Source of the DNA: Phaeoceros laevis
Lineage: Eukaryota; Anthocerotophyta; Anthocerotopsida; Notothyladales
DNA: 64,000 nt
Assembly: GCA_049999765.1 (NCBI GenBank)
Contig: JBNGIQ010009531.1
Coordinates: 207,670-271,669, forward strand
Reading direction: 5' to 3'
Shown: positions 1 to 12,353 of the stretch, piece by piece
Numbering within the stretch: the first letter of the stretch is position 1
Layout of the letters: every line of letters starts with the position of its first letter
The notes under the pieces: generated by a model
Databases searched by the model: none
Told to the model about the DNA's origin: nothing
Seen by the model: the letters and a program-made list of their open reading frames with translations, nothing else
Made by a program: the position numbers and the translations under genes

Positions 1-3000
1 TCTGATGACTGAGCTGAACTGGGGGGCGGGGGGACTGGTTATCATACAACAGCACACTGTAGTAGCCTTGGCTTGCTGCCACCCATGTGGCGTACTGGTA
101 GGAGCGAAGAATCCTTGGGAGCCCAGGTGCGCTGCTTCTCGCGTCCCGACAAAGCGCCTGGATTACCAGCGACCGTCCACAGCACATGGCGCTGCGAATC
201 TCTGAACCGTCAATTTGCTTGCGATTCCGGCATATCTTTCTGGGACTGTGGGCATTAAAAATGCCACACAAACGCCAGGCTTGGTACCAGCCGGGTCCGG
301 CTGCATGCCACATGCGACGCGCCGGTGTGCATGTAGAGTGGAGGGAGATCTGATTCCCTCTCTTCCTTGTAACGGAAATAGCGGCGGCCTGTTCACTTCA
401 GCTCCTTTTGTTTTCCTTTCCATTGCTTTCATTGCCGGCCCTGCCCTCAGCGTGATGTCAGCAGCTGGTCTACAAAGTTAGTTGCACCAGGTAAGTAATG
501 TGTTATGCTGATTGATTTGATTCATTGGTGCATTCGTCAGGGGTGGGGTGGGGTGGAGTGGTTTGTTTGGTGCGGCCAGAAAGAAACGAGTGCGACTGTT
601 TGTTTGCTGAATGCGTGACATGAAGAGTTCGTGGTGGAAAAAATAGTCCCAGATTCGCTCATGCAGGCTTCCTGGAGGGTGTGGGGGGGGCGCATATGCC
701 AGGTTACAACAGGTTGATTCCCTCATGCAGCAGTTGTGAATGAGATCATCTCTCCAGGGAGCCAACGAGGTGCACCAGGCTAGGGGTTACAAGTTGTATG
801 GAGAAGTACTGCGGTTTTGTGTCAGTTGCGATGCAATGGTCTGTTTCACATCTAAATCAGTGCTCGCTGTCTTTGCTGGTACCGTCCGACGTTTGGGCGT
901 TTCCCTCAGGACTCCTAACTTGTCTCTCTCTCTCTCTAGAATCTTACTATGCTGGCATCGGAAATGTGGCTCTGGAGCAGGCTCAGCAACAGTGTGTAGG
1001 ATGAAATCACTGCAGGTGTAGGAAGGAGAGAAACCCAGTTACAACCGGTTCCTGTTCAGGTCTGGAGATTAGTCTTTCCCATCCACGAGGACTCCAAAAT
1101 TTGGATGGTTGTGGAGTAGTATGGACACAGAGGTCCTAATAAGCTGGATGTCCACAGTGCTCCTTGGTGGGCATATTCCCAGCACCTCGGTATCAGCTGC
1201 TGCTGCTGTCCCATTCGGGACTGCTGTGTTGGATCCTTCTTCTCATCATCGGAACTAGCTAGTACTCCAACAGTGAGCTACGGATGGATATGTTGTTGAA
1301 AATGCCTCGCAGATGTAATCTAGACTCAACTAATCTAGTAGCAAGCACGATTGCCTAACAACCGACACTTCCTGCCATGAGCACCTGCAAGGTGCTGCCA
1401 ACTTGGTTGTCTGAATTTAGTAGAGGGAAGGTAGCAATGCACCTTCCAAATGTCAATTGCAGACTAGGTAGTCTCCACTCGGGCCATCCTCATTCACCTC
1501 TGCCGACACAACAACCGAGCCCTCACCCCAAGAGCAGGCTGCTGCCAGACTGATGAGGTCCATCAAGATAAGATCTTTGTAACAGGGGAGTCCTGCCAAT
1601 CTGGATTGACAGTACATACACCGCTGGGCGGGTTGCAGCTGCAGCTGCTCCGAAATGTGGATAAGGAGTCTCACGTTTTACATGCTGGCAAGACCCGATT
1701 GATCAGCGTAAGATAGAGATGAAAACAAATAGCAGCAGGTTGCACGTATCAAGATGATTGCCCTCTACAGCTGCAGAGCAACCACGTTCTCATCATGCAG
1801 AAGGCTGCTACCTGACCACGCTTGGGTGCAGTCCCGTGCTTTTGTTTTCATTTTAATAATGTGGGTAGCTGGGTAGCTACCTAGCTTTCACTCGAGGTGC
1901 AATCCAACACCAGCAGAGAAGTCTCTTCCTTGCTTGGTTGCCTGCCGGCCCCGCCTCTCTCCTTCTCATGCGGTCCATGCACCAAACCAAAACGACCCAA
2001 TCTCTGCCCACACACAAGGTGCAACCGAGGGTGCCACATCACATCACCAGTCGGCAGGCGCATGCAACCGAGGCTGATGAGCAGTACAGGGAGGCAAGAG
2101 TTTCAAGTTTCCCGGAGTACACTAGGTAGTTTGCGAGCTGTACTGCTTGCAGGTGTGTAATGTAGATGGATAGGAGCCTTACATGATCCACCAAGCCTGC
2201 AGGGCAGGGCATGGCAGCAGGCAGGTCTGGTTGATGATCTCCTCTCCATCCAGGATCAGGAAAGTTGCCTGATTCTGGGGCAAAGGAAAAAGTGCAACAC
2301 AACACCGTCCTGCCGAAGCTTTTCTTGAAACCAGCTTGCGCTCTTCATCCAGCCTGCCTGCTTGCAGCCGTTATCATCTCTGCTGCCTGCCTTCCTGGCC
2401 CTCTGGCCTTATCTTGACTGGTCAGCAGTGGGACCACTGTACAGGCGGCATGGCATGTAGAGTAGTGTTCTGACACAATAGTCCTAGTGCAGTGCAGGGC
2501 AGACAGAAGAGAGTCAGGTCAGTCTCGCTTTAGTCAGTGTGAAGCTTATCTGCTTGATGAGAGCAGCAGTGCAAATTTTATACTACCGAGGCCACAAAAA
2601 CAACAGTAAACTGCAACCTGGGCGGCTGACTGCCCGCCTGTGTGCCTGCCGGTGCCTGCTTCCTTGCTCCATCTAGACTAGACTACTGTTACAAATGTGT
2701 GTAACTCTGACGGCTCTGATGACGAGGATTGTCCTGTATACGCGCTGCTGGGCAGCTGTTCCAAGCGTACATGCATGTACATTTTTGGTACCTGGAATTG
2801 CGAGAAAAGTTGGTGGTAAAAATATGACCTTACAATTCCAGTCCAGCATTCTGGGAGCCAGTCAGTAAACACCACGATCTATTATTGTATTAGAAAACAC
2901 GTACTGAGTAGGCACTTCTTAGAGAGCCCAAAGATGGAAAAGAATGGAAATAGCCTGCAACAATCAAATAGCTAGACTAGGTAGACGAGATAGGCAGGGC

Positions 3001-3583
3001 AGCTGTAGGCTCCATCACATACCTACTACCTACGCTACACTGTTGCTTATCTTCTTGGTCCTACCACCTACCGCTGCTCTCATGTAATAGTACAATCTGG
3101 AAAGGAAAAAGGAATTCCCTATCTACTCTGGAAGTTCAGCGACTTGACTGTCCACTGGTGACGAGTCGACTTCGTTCACCTCCAGCATTACCCCATTTGC
3201 ATGGGCTCTGCTCTGCTCACCTCTCTGCTTGGGGCCATTGCTTCCATGGTAGAGATGACCTTGGGCAGCAGAAGTCTCTTAGTTCCTCATTATCCAACTT
3301 AGTTTAACAGGACACCTGAAAGGCTGTTGTTGTGTGTTCACACCTCTTGAAACCTTCCAGGCAGTTTCATTCGTCCGTATCATTCTTCTGCACGTCTCAT
3401 TGTAAGTTTCCCGAGCGATCAAATGCATCACGAGGCATAGGGTGGATCAACAGTGATTTTCCGTACTCCATGTGGTGCCGGGCTTCTTATCCATCCATCG
3501 ACGCTCACGAGGTTCGTATGCCCTGTGAAGGATGTATCTCAACTTGCAAGCAAACCAACCACCTGCCCATCACAAGTAGAGCT
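1..3583. other. Intergenic, no gene recognised
   Basis: All reading frames here are short, and none carries a family motif or a chain of splice-compatible exons that I can recognise. The DNA has ordinary mixed composition with pyrimidine runs, for example a CT-repeat near 932. It ends at the 3' side of the invertase gene, so the last few hundred bases probably include that gene's 3' UTR. An unrecognised non-coding transcript cannot be excluded. Confidence 0.5.
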
Positions 3584-5299
3584 TTAGAAAGTCCAAGAGG
3601 CTGATCTGGTGAGAGGGGGTTTCATGTTCCTGTCTTCTTCCAGGCCAATCATTCCGAGATGGGAGGGGTCCTCGAGAAGCATTTTGGCTACCAGGTAACC
3701 GGCAATGGACCAGGTCTGGTATTTGCGGGCCTGCTTTCCGATATACCTTCCCAACTTACCATCGTAATACTCCGGCCAGCCATCCTTGGACAGCCTCGAC
3801 TCTATCAACTCAATGGCCCTTCGGGCAATCTGGGGCCGGCCTACCTTAATGCTGGCTGCCGTCAGCATCCACAGCAGCACAGGCCAGGAACCTCCATTGT
3901 GGTAGCTCCACCTAGTGTTCTTAGGATCGCAGCCAGTCACAATCCGCCATTCGTGGGACTCCAGGGACGGGAAACAAATTTTGAGCGGCATCTGCCCAAC
4001 CAGGTCTTCCCACCGCTCCTCGATCAAGTCCATGATGGCGGTTGCCTGCTCCGGGGTTGCCAGAGACGACAGAATAGCAACACAGTTGCCCACCGCGAAC
4101 CACCGAAAGTCCATGCGAGCCGGGCTGACGTTCCCTATGAAGTAGCCACCCTTCATGGGCAAAAAGTCGAACACCCAGTCCGGGATGGACTCGGGAATGA
4201 CGTTAAACTTGTTCACCGCGGTGTGCGAATATTCCTCCGTCTTGTAGCGGTAAATGTTGTTGAGCTGCTCATGGTCCAACCAGAAGTAGGAGCGCATGTG
4301 AAAACTGAGGGCCGTCAACCGCTTATCAATACGCTCCACCAGCTCCTTCCCATCCCCTTCCGGCTTGAGCATCAGCCTGGCACATCTCAAGGCCATGTAA
4401 AAGAGGGCCTGGATTTCAATAGGGTATCCGTAAATGCCCATGCGCCTGTCAATCATGCAACACCCGTCTGCGCAGAGCAGAGTGGGGAAGGTGTCGAAAC
4501 CGTCCGCCAGGCACAAGTCCAGAATGAGGCGCATCCCTCGTTGGCACTCGGGCATGTCTGCCAGAGAGTAGTCGCCGGTGGACTTGGAGTAGGCCCGGAG
4601 CATGATGATCCACCAAAAGCCGGAATCAACCGGGGCAACCCTGCCGATGGCACTCTCCCCAAAGTCGGCAATCATGGTGTCGCTCTTGCGCACCGGGTCA
4701 TGCAACACCTTGAAGCTGGCGGGCATCACACCCTCCCCCAGCGTGAAGCAGTCAATGCGCTTCTCCCAGGCCTGAAGCCGCAGAGTCTTCACCAAAAAGT
4801 TCTTCACAATCTCCGGCTCACCGTTCATGAGGAAGGCCAGGCCGCTGGAAACAAAATCCCGCACGAACACCTGGTTGTAGTTGAGCGTGTCCTCCGTGGG
4901 GTCCATGGCCGCAATTGTGCCCACAGGCCGGCCCCGGAAAAACACCAGAGACCTCCTCAGGGCGTCCCATGCCTCAAACATCATGGGGTGAGGCTCAAAC
5001 TGGGAGCCCCGGGGAGAATCCGTATGCGCGGATCTCACGCTCGGCGAAAAGAGCGCCTCCAAGCACTCGGAGCTCTTCACGCTCTCCAACGGCCTGCCGG
5101 GACGTGGAGACATTTTCACGGCCAGCATGTCGGCAATGGCCTTCTCATCGTAATCCCTCGAGGTATCCGTGCTTATCGGCCGGGGCTTCATATCCAGCAG
5201 CTGCTTGGGCAGGTGATCAATTCCATTCTCCGACGGACTGCAGTAACTTCCTGCGTGGTCTGAAGGACTGTCTATTGTCAAAGAGCTGATGCTAAGCAT
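3584..5299 (-). CDS. Alkaline/neutral invertase (GH100), intronless
   Basis: Hydrolyses sucrose to glucose and fructose at neutral to alkaline pH. The single exon encodes 571 aa. Diagnostic GH100 stretches are all present: [17 protein letters not shown], a segment with [34 protein letters not shown], and the C-terminal signature RSASWTF. The length and the N-terminal motif [11 protein letters not shown] resemble the cytosolic (beta) group rather than the longer organellar group. ATG 5299 is the first in-frame ATG; the open frame continues upstream to 5485 but only through a GTG, so that hydrophobic extension is treated as leader. Family genes in seed plants usually contain introns, so an intronless copy is notable. 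A one-exon structure could reflect intron loss or ancient retroposition. No frameshift is seen. Confidence 0.95.
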   Translation of the reverse strand: MLSISSLTIDSPSDHAGSYCSPSENGIDHLPKQLLDMKPRPISTDTSRDYDEKAIADMLAVKMSPRPGRPLESVKSSECLEALFSPSVRSAHTDSPRGSQFEPHPMMFEAWDALRRSLVFFRGRPVGTIAAMDPTEDTLNYNQVFVRDFVSSGLAFLMNGEPEIVKNFLVKTLRLQAWEKRIDCFTLGEGVMPASFKVLHDPVRKSDTMIADFGESAIGRVAPVDSGFWWIIMLRAYSKSTGDYSLADMPECQRGMRLILDLCLADGFDTFPTLLCADGCCMIDRRMGIYGYPIEIQALFYMALRCARLMLKPEGDGKELVERIDKRLTALSFHMRSYFWLDHEQLNNIYRYKTEEYSHTAVNKFNVIPESIPDWVFDFLPMKGGYFIGNVSPARMDFRWFAVGNCVAILSSLATPEQATAIMDLIEERWEDLVGQMPLKICFPSLESHEWRIVTGCDPKNTRWSYHNGGSWPVLLWMLTAASIKVGRPQIARRAIELIESRLSKDGWPEYYDGKLGRYIGKQARKYQTWSIAGYLVAKMLLEDPSHLGMIGLEEDRNMKPPLTRSASWTF

Positions 5300-6060
5300 G
5301 TTCACAGGCTTGAACAAGAGACGGTTGTACTTAGAGACGGAAAATCCTAGGAACAAAACCCTTGCGCAGGGGGGCAAATGCCTCACTTCCCTCACGTTCT
5401 TTCTTGATGCATACACAGTAACAGACGGCAAACAAGGGCAGAATAGCACAGCACAGCACAGCAACACAGGAACAGGGCAATTCACCGGAACTCAAGCAGA
5501 TGCAGCAGCGGCAGCCGAAGCTCGCTCCCTAACTGCCTGCCTTGGCAAGAAGATGACAGCAGTAAAACCAGCCGCTGGGAAGCGGATCCAAGCTCTCGGA
5601 CGGGAGTAAGGGCACCGTATTTCAAGCCACCAGGAGCAGAAGCGGCGCAAAGAAGGAGAAGCGACGCAGCCAAGCAGAAACGCCACCACCGCCGGTGAGC
5701 AGGCAAGAGAAACACAGCAGCAGAAGGCCTTCTGCTGCTGAGGAATAAAATCAGTCCCACACCCGGGCAGCCAAGCAAAATCAGTCGGACACAGATCCGG
5801 GCCACAGCCTGGCAAAATGGAGGGGAGATGCCAGGAACAGCACAGCACAGCGCAGAAGGAGGAAGAAGAGAAGAAGCAACACCGCACCGCACGCGGGATA
5901 GCAAGCTAGCTAGCTAGCCTAGCGGAGCGGACCCCCGGTGCTGGCCGGTGGAACAGCGGAGCAACAGCACGAGGAGAGAACGGGAGGAGAGGAGCACAGG
6001 GAGGGGGAGAAAGCAGCAGGAGGAGTCGCTGCAATGCGAACGAGCCAAATGGCAGGGGAA
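5300..6060 (-). other. Invertase 5' leader with a 6-codon uORF
   Basis: About 760 nt separate the invertase ATG from the predicted transcription start below the TATA box. On the minus strand the stretch is rich in C and T, as plant leaders often are. The only upstream ATG I find is at 5412; it opens a frame of six codons ending with TGA at 5392-5394, about 90 nt before the main start. The leader length assumes no intron, which the sequence alone cannot prove. Confidence 0.45.
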
Positions 6061-6088
6061 AGAAGGTAAGCCAGTGGCGCGGCGCTGG

Positions 6089-6096
6089 TTATATAG
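6089..6096 (-). promoter_or_regulatory. TATA box, candidate invertase core promoter
   Basis: The minus strand reads CTATATAA followed by CCAG. It lies in a GC-rich flank with no other TATA motif nearby and points toward the invertase. A start about 30 nt downstream would fall near 6060. Confidence 0.5.
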
Positions 6097-6180
6097 CGGC
6101 GGGGCAGGAGGGGAGCACCAGCCCCGAGGGAAGAGAGAGGAGTCACACGAGGAAGGCACGACGAAGGCACGGACCTCCAT

Positions 6181-6880
6181 GATTTCCCTCCGCCTCTGTT
6201 CGTACCGCAGGCTGGAGGCCCGGCCTCCTTTGGTTCAATCTCCAGCCCTCCTCCTGGGGCGTGGCCTGGCTCCCGACCTACCTGGGGTTTCTATGCAGGT
6301 GAACCAAACCTGCCCTCCCTTCCACCGCCGGAATCTGTTCGCTTTTGACGTATGTAACCCCGCTGCGTTCCGTCCGACGAATCTGTGCAATTTGCTTGCT
6401 TGCGCCGCTCGATTAGGGTCCGAAACAGCAACCCCCGGCCTAGTTAGAAACTGGCGAAACTGGCTGTGGGCTGTCTCCTCCCCGGCAACGAAGTTATTAC
6501 TGTTTGATGGCTTCCAGTGTGGGGCCATATTTGCGTTTCATCCACAGCAAGAACGAACACAACGAAAAGACGCCTGCCTGTCATTTGCTGTCCGCTTTCA
6601 GCTCATCTCCTGTTCAAGGGCACATAAGCTTGTGGCTGGGCTCGCCCGAACGCGCATCTGTGCACAGGGTCAGTGCCATAAGCTAGCTCGAATTGGGAAT
6701 GAGACAGCCAAAGCAACCAACGAGCAAGTTCAGCTTACATACGCTTCCAAAGCATATTCATCATTACATGCCAAGTGATTCTTTTCAAATTTATTTTCAG
6801 ATTTTCTTCTTGGCCGCCCTCCACTGCCATTTCACTAATCTTTGCTAATCTATTGTCGTGTGTGTATGCATTTGCAGCTA
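6181..6880. other. Upstream flank of invertase, nothing recognised
   Basis: A long plus-strand open frame runs through part of this stretch and the invertase leader, but its translation is low-complexity and Arg/Glu-rich, with no recognisable domain and no matching exons. I treat the region as promoter flank. Confidence 0.4.
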
Positions 6881-7291
6881 GCTAACTAGGTCCGAGGATG
6901 GACTCTAGAAATACATAAGTATGTTGATAATAAGATTTATTTATGAGAAAAGCAAGAGGACACACTACTCTTGAAACCCAAGCTGGTATGCTTATTAAAA
7001 CAACAATGACAAATTCAATAGGGATCCTGGAGTAAAGGACAAAAGGAAAGAAGAATGTGATCCATCCATCCGTCCATGGGTTTACATCAACGGTGCAAAG
7101 TATACATCTAGGTCCGTGACCATAACGTGGTGGATAAAAAGACAAATGGGCCCATGCGTTTGTGGTACAAGTGTGGTTCCTCTCTCACAACAACAATAGT
7201 ATGGTTGCAAAGTTCTGGAAGGACAATACATGCTCCAGTCAAGACAAAATTCAAATATCTGGTAAGGTCTTGGTAGGTCTTCAAGTACATT

Positions 7292-7341
7292 CGTGATATG
7301 TCCTAGAATTATTGAGCGTGATACGTCCTAGAATTATTGAG
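7292..7341. repeat. 25-bp tandem duplication
   Basis: Two adjacent 25-bp copies (7292-7316 and 7317-7341) differ at one base. They contain the shared core TCCTAGAATTATTGAG. Confidence 0.85.
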
Positions 7342-7628
7342 CTACACGTGATGCACATTTGTAGCATATTGGTGAATGCATGTCTTAGAGTAGTATGCAA
7401 GCTGTGTTGTGCCCCATGACCTAGTACAAGGACATTGGGACATTCGTGCTAATGGCATGTCTTGCAAGAGTATGCTATCTGTATTGTACCTTATGACTTA
7501 GTACATGGATGTCTTATGACTTAGTATATTGACATTAGGGGATTTGAGTTATTCGTGAATTCTCATAATTTCTATATATGATTGAACTATCTCATCGGAA
7601 AGTAATGACAAAGTATCTACTTAAAGCT

Positions 7629-7762
7629 CATATAGTTCATGGACATCTAGCAAGTACAACACATGAAGTTACACACATGCTTAAAATATTGGAGGTGCAT
7701 ATAGTTCATGGATATTTAGCAAATATAGCACATTAAGATACACACATGCTCTAAATTTTGGA
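7629..7762. repeat. Degenerate duplication of about 65-70 bp
   Basis: Copies at about 7629-7692 and 7698-7762 both start with CATATAGTTCATGGA and both contain ACACACATGCT, with scattered substitutions between. This looks like an old local duplication. Confidence 0.7.
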
Positions 7763-8139
7763 AAGGACTTTACAATTTGAAAAGCCCTGAGGCACATAGA
7801 TAAAGTGAGTTTGGAAAGTAGACATAAGAGCTGGGAGTCTTTTGTATAATAGTACTAGAATTAAAATATGTACACGTACCATTCCATTCCATGTCTATTA
7901 GACTATTACGTCTAAGGATAATAATTAATGTTAAGAAAATATTTATTACCCTACTTGCACCCAATATACAAAGTAACCTTTTATGGATAATGAATATTCA
8001 TCACTCTTCTTGAATCTATTAAGCGTAGAAATATAATGTGATCATGAAAACTCTTAGAATCTTCAAGCGCAATACCTTATTTTATCTCTCTCTACTAAAG
8101 ATAATCCTCAACTAAGTGACCACCATCTTTGAGTCCCTA

Positions 8140-8243
8140 TTATGATGAAAGCATTAATACTTCTATATATTCTATGTAAAGTTCCANNNNNNNNNNTTAT
8201 GATGAAAGCATTAATACTTCTATATATTCTATGTAAAGTTCCA
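8140..8243. other. 10-N assembly gap with identical 47-bp flanks
   Basis: The 47 bases before the gap (8140-8186) are repeated exactly after it (8197-8243), with N at 8187-8196. The likely explanation is that two contig ends that really overlap were placed side by side instead of merged. Confidence 0.9.
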
Positions 8244-8713
8244 TCACATCATAGAAAGGTTTCGTTTTGAAATTTTTGATATTATGATCAACTTTTATAG
8301 GTATGGGAAACAAAGCATTTTGTTCCCTTGGGTCATCAGTTCAGAAATAATTACAGATCAATTTCATACCCATGGGTATAGACAAGAATCTCACGCTCAT
8401 TGGTCATCAATCTAAAAAGATCTTCGAACAAGGGGAAAGGAAAGCATACTACGTGCTTGTAGTGCTACCCTCGTTAGGGCTAAAAGACGGCAATCATTAT
8501 GTGCTAGGCTCCAAAGAATAACCTCAATACACTACAAAAGAGAATAACTAGTTTTCCAAACTTTATGCATTCCTGATATACTGGCAACTTGCGCCAACTC
8601 ACGTTACTCCTAAGAATTCTAGAGACATGAGTTTTGGGGAAATAAATATACTTGTTTGAAGTAGCACGGTGTTGAGAGCCAATAACATGTAAGATTGCGT
8701 AACTTTCCTAAAA

Positions 8714-8767
8714 ACAATGCTTGTACAAATTATCCAACAAACAATGCTTGTACAAATTATCCAACAA
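8714..8767. repeat. 27-bp perfect tandem duplication
   Basis: Two identical 27-bp units lie directly adjacent at 8714-8740 and 8741-8767. They contain the core ACAATGCTTGTACAAATTAT. Confidence 0.9.
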
Positions 8768-10019
8768 TAAGAAGCCGCGAGATCAGGTGGCTTGCTCCTC
8801 CTCACGTGGGTACATGTCATGTCGTTCACAAAGTCCAAAAAACAGAGAAAGCTCACATGTTTTTCCTTCTTTGATTTTACATACAATGATTTTCCACAAT
8901 CAAACAACACCAAATCAGTGAGGAATATGGATATACAAATCTGTATAATTGGTTCAATATATCATTATACTATATTTTAGGAAATGGAATAAGTATCAAT
9001 TCCTTGTCTTATGTCATATGATTCCTTTGGAATAATTATGACAAGAGTATACTACTTTTTTTGAAGGTAGACTCCCAGAAAATGGTGAGATAGGAGGTGT
9101 TAACACCTTGACATCTTGCAAAACAATTATCCTCTTCCACTTTCAAGTTCTTGTTCCGTGATTTTGTTTTCAGATCTTTTCTTCTCGAAAAATCGCCAGG
9201 ATATTCAGTGGATATTTAGGATGAGGTACTCCACATATGCCATATACCCATGACTCACTTACATCCACATCCCCTTGTTTTATGTTTTAGTGAGGAGCAA
9301 ATATCTTTGTGCGTTTGATTCTGTTTGAACGTGCCATTTCCTAGCTGGAGGAACAATTCCAGGAAGATGCTGTCCATCTAGAGTTGCAGCCTTGCAGCAG
9401 ACACAGGCTTGAGCCATGTGCTTGATGATTCAGCTCGCCCATCCAGTCTGCATTTTCCAGGTCCGTTCGCCAGAACGGTGTCCGTTTTGACTCGACAGGC
9501 CGGGAGCTGTCATTGAGGACTTCAACGTGAGGGGAGGGAGAGCACAGCACTCTTGGTGATGCTGACTCCGCGTACACATGATACTGACATCATGCCTGAT
9601 GGCAGGGGACACTCCAAGGCTAGTCTGTAGCTATGGCTGGCTACAGGGACCTCACCTCAGGGCAAAACCAGCTGAAAGAGAAAGAAGGGACAGACCAGCA
9701 CAGCGTTCAGGATGTGAACCTGTCCCAGAGAGCTAGGGCAGGAAAACACTCGTTTTTCAGTACACCTATCTAAGGTCATTCTGCTTCAACACGTCTCAGC
9801 GGAATCTTCAAAGAATATGACGATGCTCAAAATTCAGCTAACCAAGCATTCTTTTGTAAGCCATCGTGTGTACGTGAGTGGCAACTACAGTGCAGCTGAG
9901 ACTTGTCATCCTCGGACATATTCTAATCAAGCGTGCATCTGTTCTTTCTAAGCAGTAGTGTAGCAAAAGCTTCCAAGTTCCCCTGTGTACTAACTTTACA
10001 GGCATTCGGAGAATGGCAG

Positions 10020-10239
10020 ACGGTTACCGGCTCGGTCGTCTTCGTAGTGGAGTGCTAGCTACCTTGGTGTACTTTAGTTTCAAGACTGTGGCACGCGCTT
10101 CCGCTGGATTTGGCCAGGAAAAAAATGTCACGGTTACCGGCTCGGTCGTCTTCGTAGTGGAGTGCTAGCTACCTTGGTGTACTTGAGTTTCAAGACTGTG
10201 GCACGCGCTTCCGCTGGATTTGGCCAGGAAAAAAATGTC
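10020..10239. repeat. 110-bp tandem duplication
   Basis: Copies at 10020-10129 and 10130-10239 are identical except for T versus G at 10075/10185. The near-identity means a recent event or an assembly duplication. Confidence 0.92.
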
Positions 10240-12017
10240 TCACGGAAGCTGGGAACATGATTGCAGACTTTACTAAGACTGTAGTAGTAGTAGGGGGGCC
10301 GCACACGCCGTGACGACTCCTCATGGGAGTCCGGCGCGCTGCCACTTGATGTGGACTAATGAGGGATGTAGTCCGTGGACTTGAACCCTCATTAGCTGGC
10401 AGATGAAGAAAAGGGACTTCTAGCTGGTTTACACGGCGTACATCAATTGGTCCTTAAGTCTTCTAATTAGAGATGCTTCGACTGAGAAAGAACCTTGCCG
10501 TGTAGGAATTTGACAGGCTGCTGGCTCGCACCGGATGTTCTAACCATCTCATCATCGGCAGTCCAAGCGTACAATGTTCCATCCTGACAAGTCGGTGAAT
10601 GCCACTGAGGAGTGGTTTTAGCTCTGCCGGGTGTTGATGCACGGAGCTTGCACAGCACTGTGCCATACGAAGCCACTCGGTTTGTGCTACTGCCGAGAGC
10701 TTACATTGCTTGTACGTGTATTGTGTCAAGTCTGAGAGGAGGATGTGATCTGCGTGCATGTGCTGGATGTTTGGGTGCGCAAGCGCACGATTTGTGTATT
10801 TCCAGCAGTACCGGATGCCTTCTCTTCCAAGACACTAAGGTTTAGATCTCACAAGTGTCCGCAGGCAACATGTTGTCAAGGTCGAAAAGACTCCTGAGCA
10901 AAACCTAGGACAAAACGAAACCGCTTTCGTGTAAAATGGTTCCACAAAAACCTGCCAAGCCGAATTCTGGAATCTAGTTCTGTGCTTGTCTTGTGTGCAC
11001 TCATCAAACAGGTTGCAGCTGCAAACGGAGCCTCTGCGTCTATCACAGGGCAACAATGCATCCTGACAGTATCTAACTTCCTGACAGAAAGTGGCTGCAC
11101 GCGTCCTGCTCAACGTGAGGAGCCGGCACGTGGTCGCGTCATTTGAGAACAAGAGCAGCACACATGTGGCCTCCCGATAGAATAGCAGCAATAGCACCAA
11201 GTGGCAAAGCACCACACTTCCAGCGATCGTATCCTGCGCTTTGTCCGAGATGTTGGCTCCGTTTCGACACTTGGAGGAATACGACTACCTGGCAGTGCTG
11301 CTTCCTTCATATCCAGCCTTGTGGTGCTTGTCACGAGGTTCTTCTACCAATATGGATCTCTTTCTGGAGAAGTTTGAAAGCTGTTGCCCCGACAGCGTTG
11401 AAGATTCGTTGTCGGGGAAACAGCTTCCCTACATCTTCAAGATAAGGAGTCTGAAAGACATGCAACGCACTTCCCCTCCCACCTTCCTCAGCTCCTGGCA
11501 TTGTCTGCTTCCGCATTTGTGCTTCCTCTGCATCATCCCTTTCGAACACAAAGAAATGCAGACATGGCAGTTCACAGAGACAGACCTCTTTTTCTAGTCA
11601 CTTTCCGGAGTCTCCTACAGAATCATTTTTCTGCAACAACTCCATGAGCACTAAGATCCACCAGCACTTCTGAAGGCCTATTGCATGACCTACAAGCACC
11701 TTCTCAATCTCTACAGATCTCACCTTTCTGTTAGCTACCGTGTTGAGGTGGACGCCGTACTGCTGCAGCGTTAGACATTGAAAAGAAGTGACAAGACATG
11801 GCCGTCAATCGCCTTCATGCAGATCGTTGTTTTCCTGAAAGACCAATAGCGTACAAACGAGATCCATTCACTTGCAACAAAGTCTGGTAAGAACAACATC
11901 AGATAGGACAGCATCACGAAGGGAGGAGTTGCTGTCAAACCGTGGCACCACTTCTCAGCAGCGGCACATTCCAAATACAGCCATCCTCTCACGCGCGGGA
12001 TTGACTCGCTTCCAGCA

Positions 12018-12103
12018 CAGCTGCAGCAAGCCCGGGAAGAAGAAAACAAACAGATTCATTCAGCTGCAGCAGGCCCGGAAAGAAGAAAACAAATAGATTC
12101 ATT
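12018..12103. repeat. 43-bp tandem duplication
   Basis: Two 43-bp units (12018-12060 and 12061-12103) start with CAGCTGCAGCA and differ at a few bases. A third partial unit starts at 12104. Confidence 0.85.
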
Positions 12104-12353
12104 CAGCTGCATCTGGACAACTGCATATTAAGGAAAGAACAAGGCAAGGGCCCGGCTCGAACTAGGTCCCCTTAGAATGTCGCAGTGGAAACGAGACGAC
12201 AGATCCAGTTCCGAAGACACCAAACCGTGATCACGAGAAGACGACACCAGCAGCTAGCAAGGGTAGAGCTTGCCTCGCAGAAGTCCGGGCCTGCTCTCAG
12301 AAACAAGTCCCGGTTCACAAGCACCGCGATGCAGTCCTCCTCGGGTCGAGCAC

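Larger units (their letters stand above)
6881..9340. other. AT-rich intergenic island with degenerate duplications
   Basis: The composition becomes clearly AT-rich compared with the genes on either side, and every frame is broken by stops. The stretch contains several short duplications in tandem: 25 bp at 7292-7341, about 65-70 bp at 7629-7762, 27 bp at 8714-8767, and a looser pair at about 7368-7432 and 7448-7520. It also contains a 10-N gap. No transposase, reverse transcriptase or RNA gene was recognised. It may be decayed repeat DNA. Confidence 0.55.
9341..12350. other. Intergenic, no gene recognised
   Basis: Composition returns to the level of the gene-bearing parts, but the reading frames are short and show no family motif. 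The longest plausible frame, at about 11241-11597, encodes a Cys/Leu-rich peptide unlike anything I know. The region contains a 110-bp tandem duplication, a 43-bp duplication and a short TAG repeat. The right end probably holds the fibrillin promoter. Confidence 0.45.

Noticed and set aside
3659-5263. 534-codon open frame antisense to the invertase
   Set aside because: It lies entirely opposite the invertase exon, its translation is Gly/His/Pro-rich without any domain, and long antisense frames are common opposite GC-rich coding exons.
5300-5485. N-terminal extension of invertase resembling a signal peptide
   Set aside because: The extension has no ATG (it opens with GTG), while ATG 5299 gives a normal family N-terminus.
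5948-6778. 276-codon plus-strand frame upstream of invertase
   Set aside because: Low-complexity Arg/Glu/Gln start and no recognisable domain; it overlaps the invertase leader and TATA box on the other strand.
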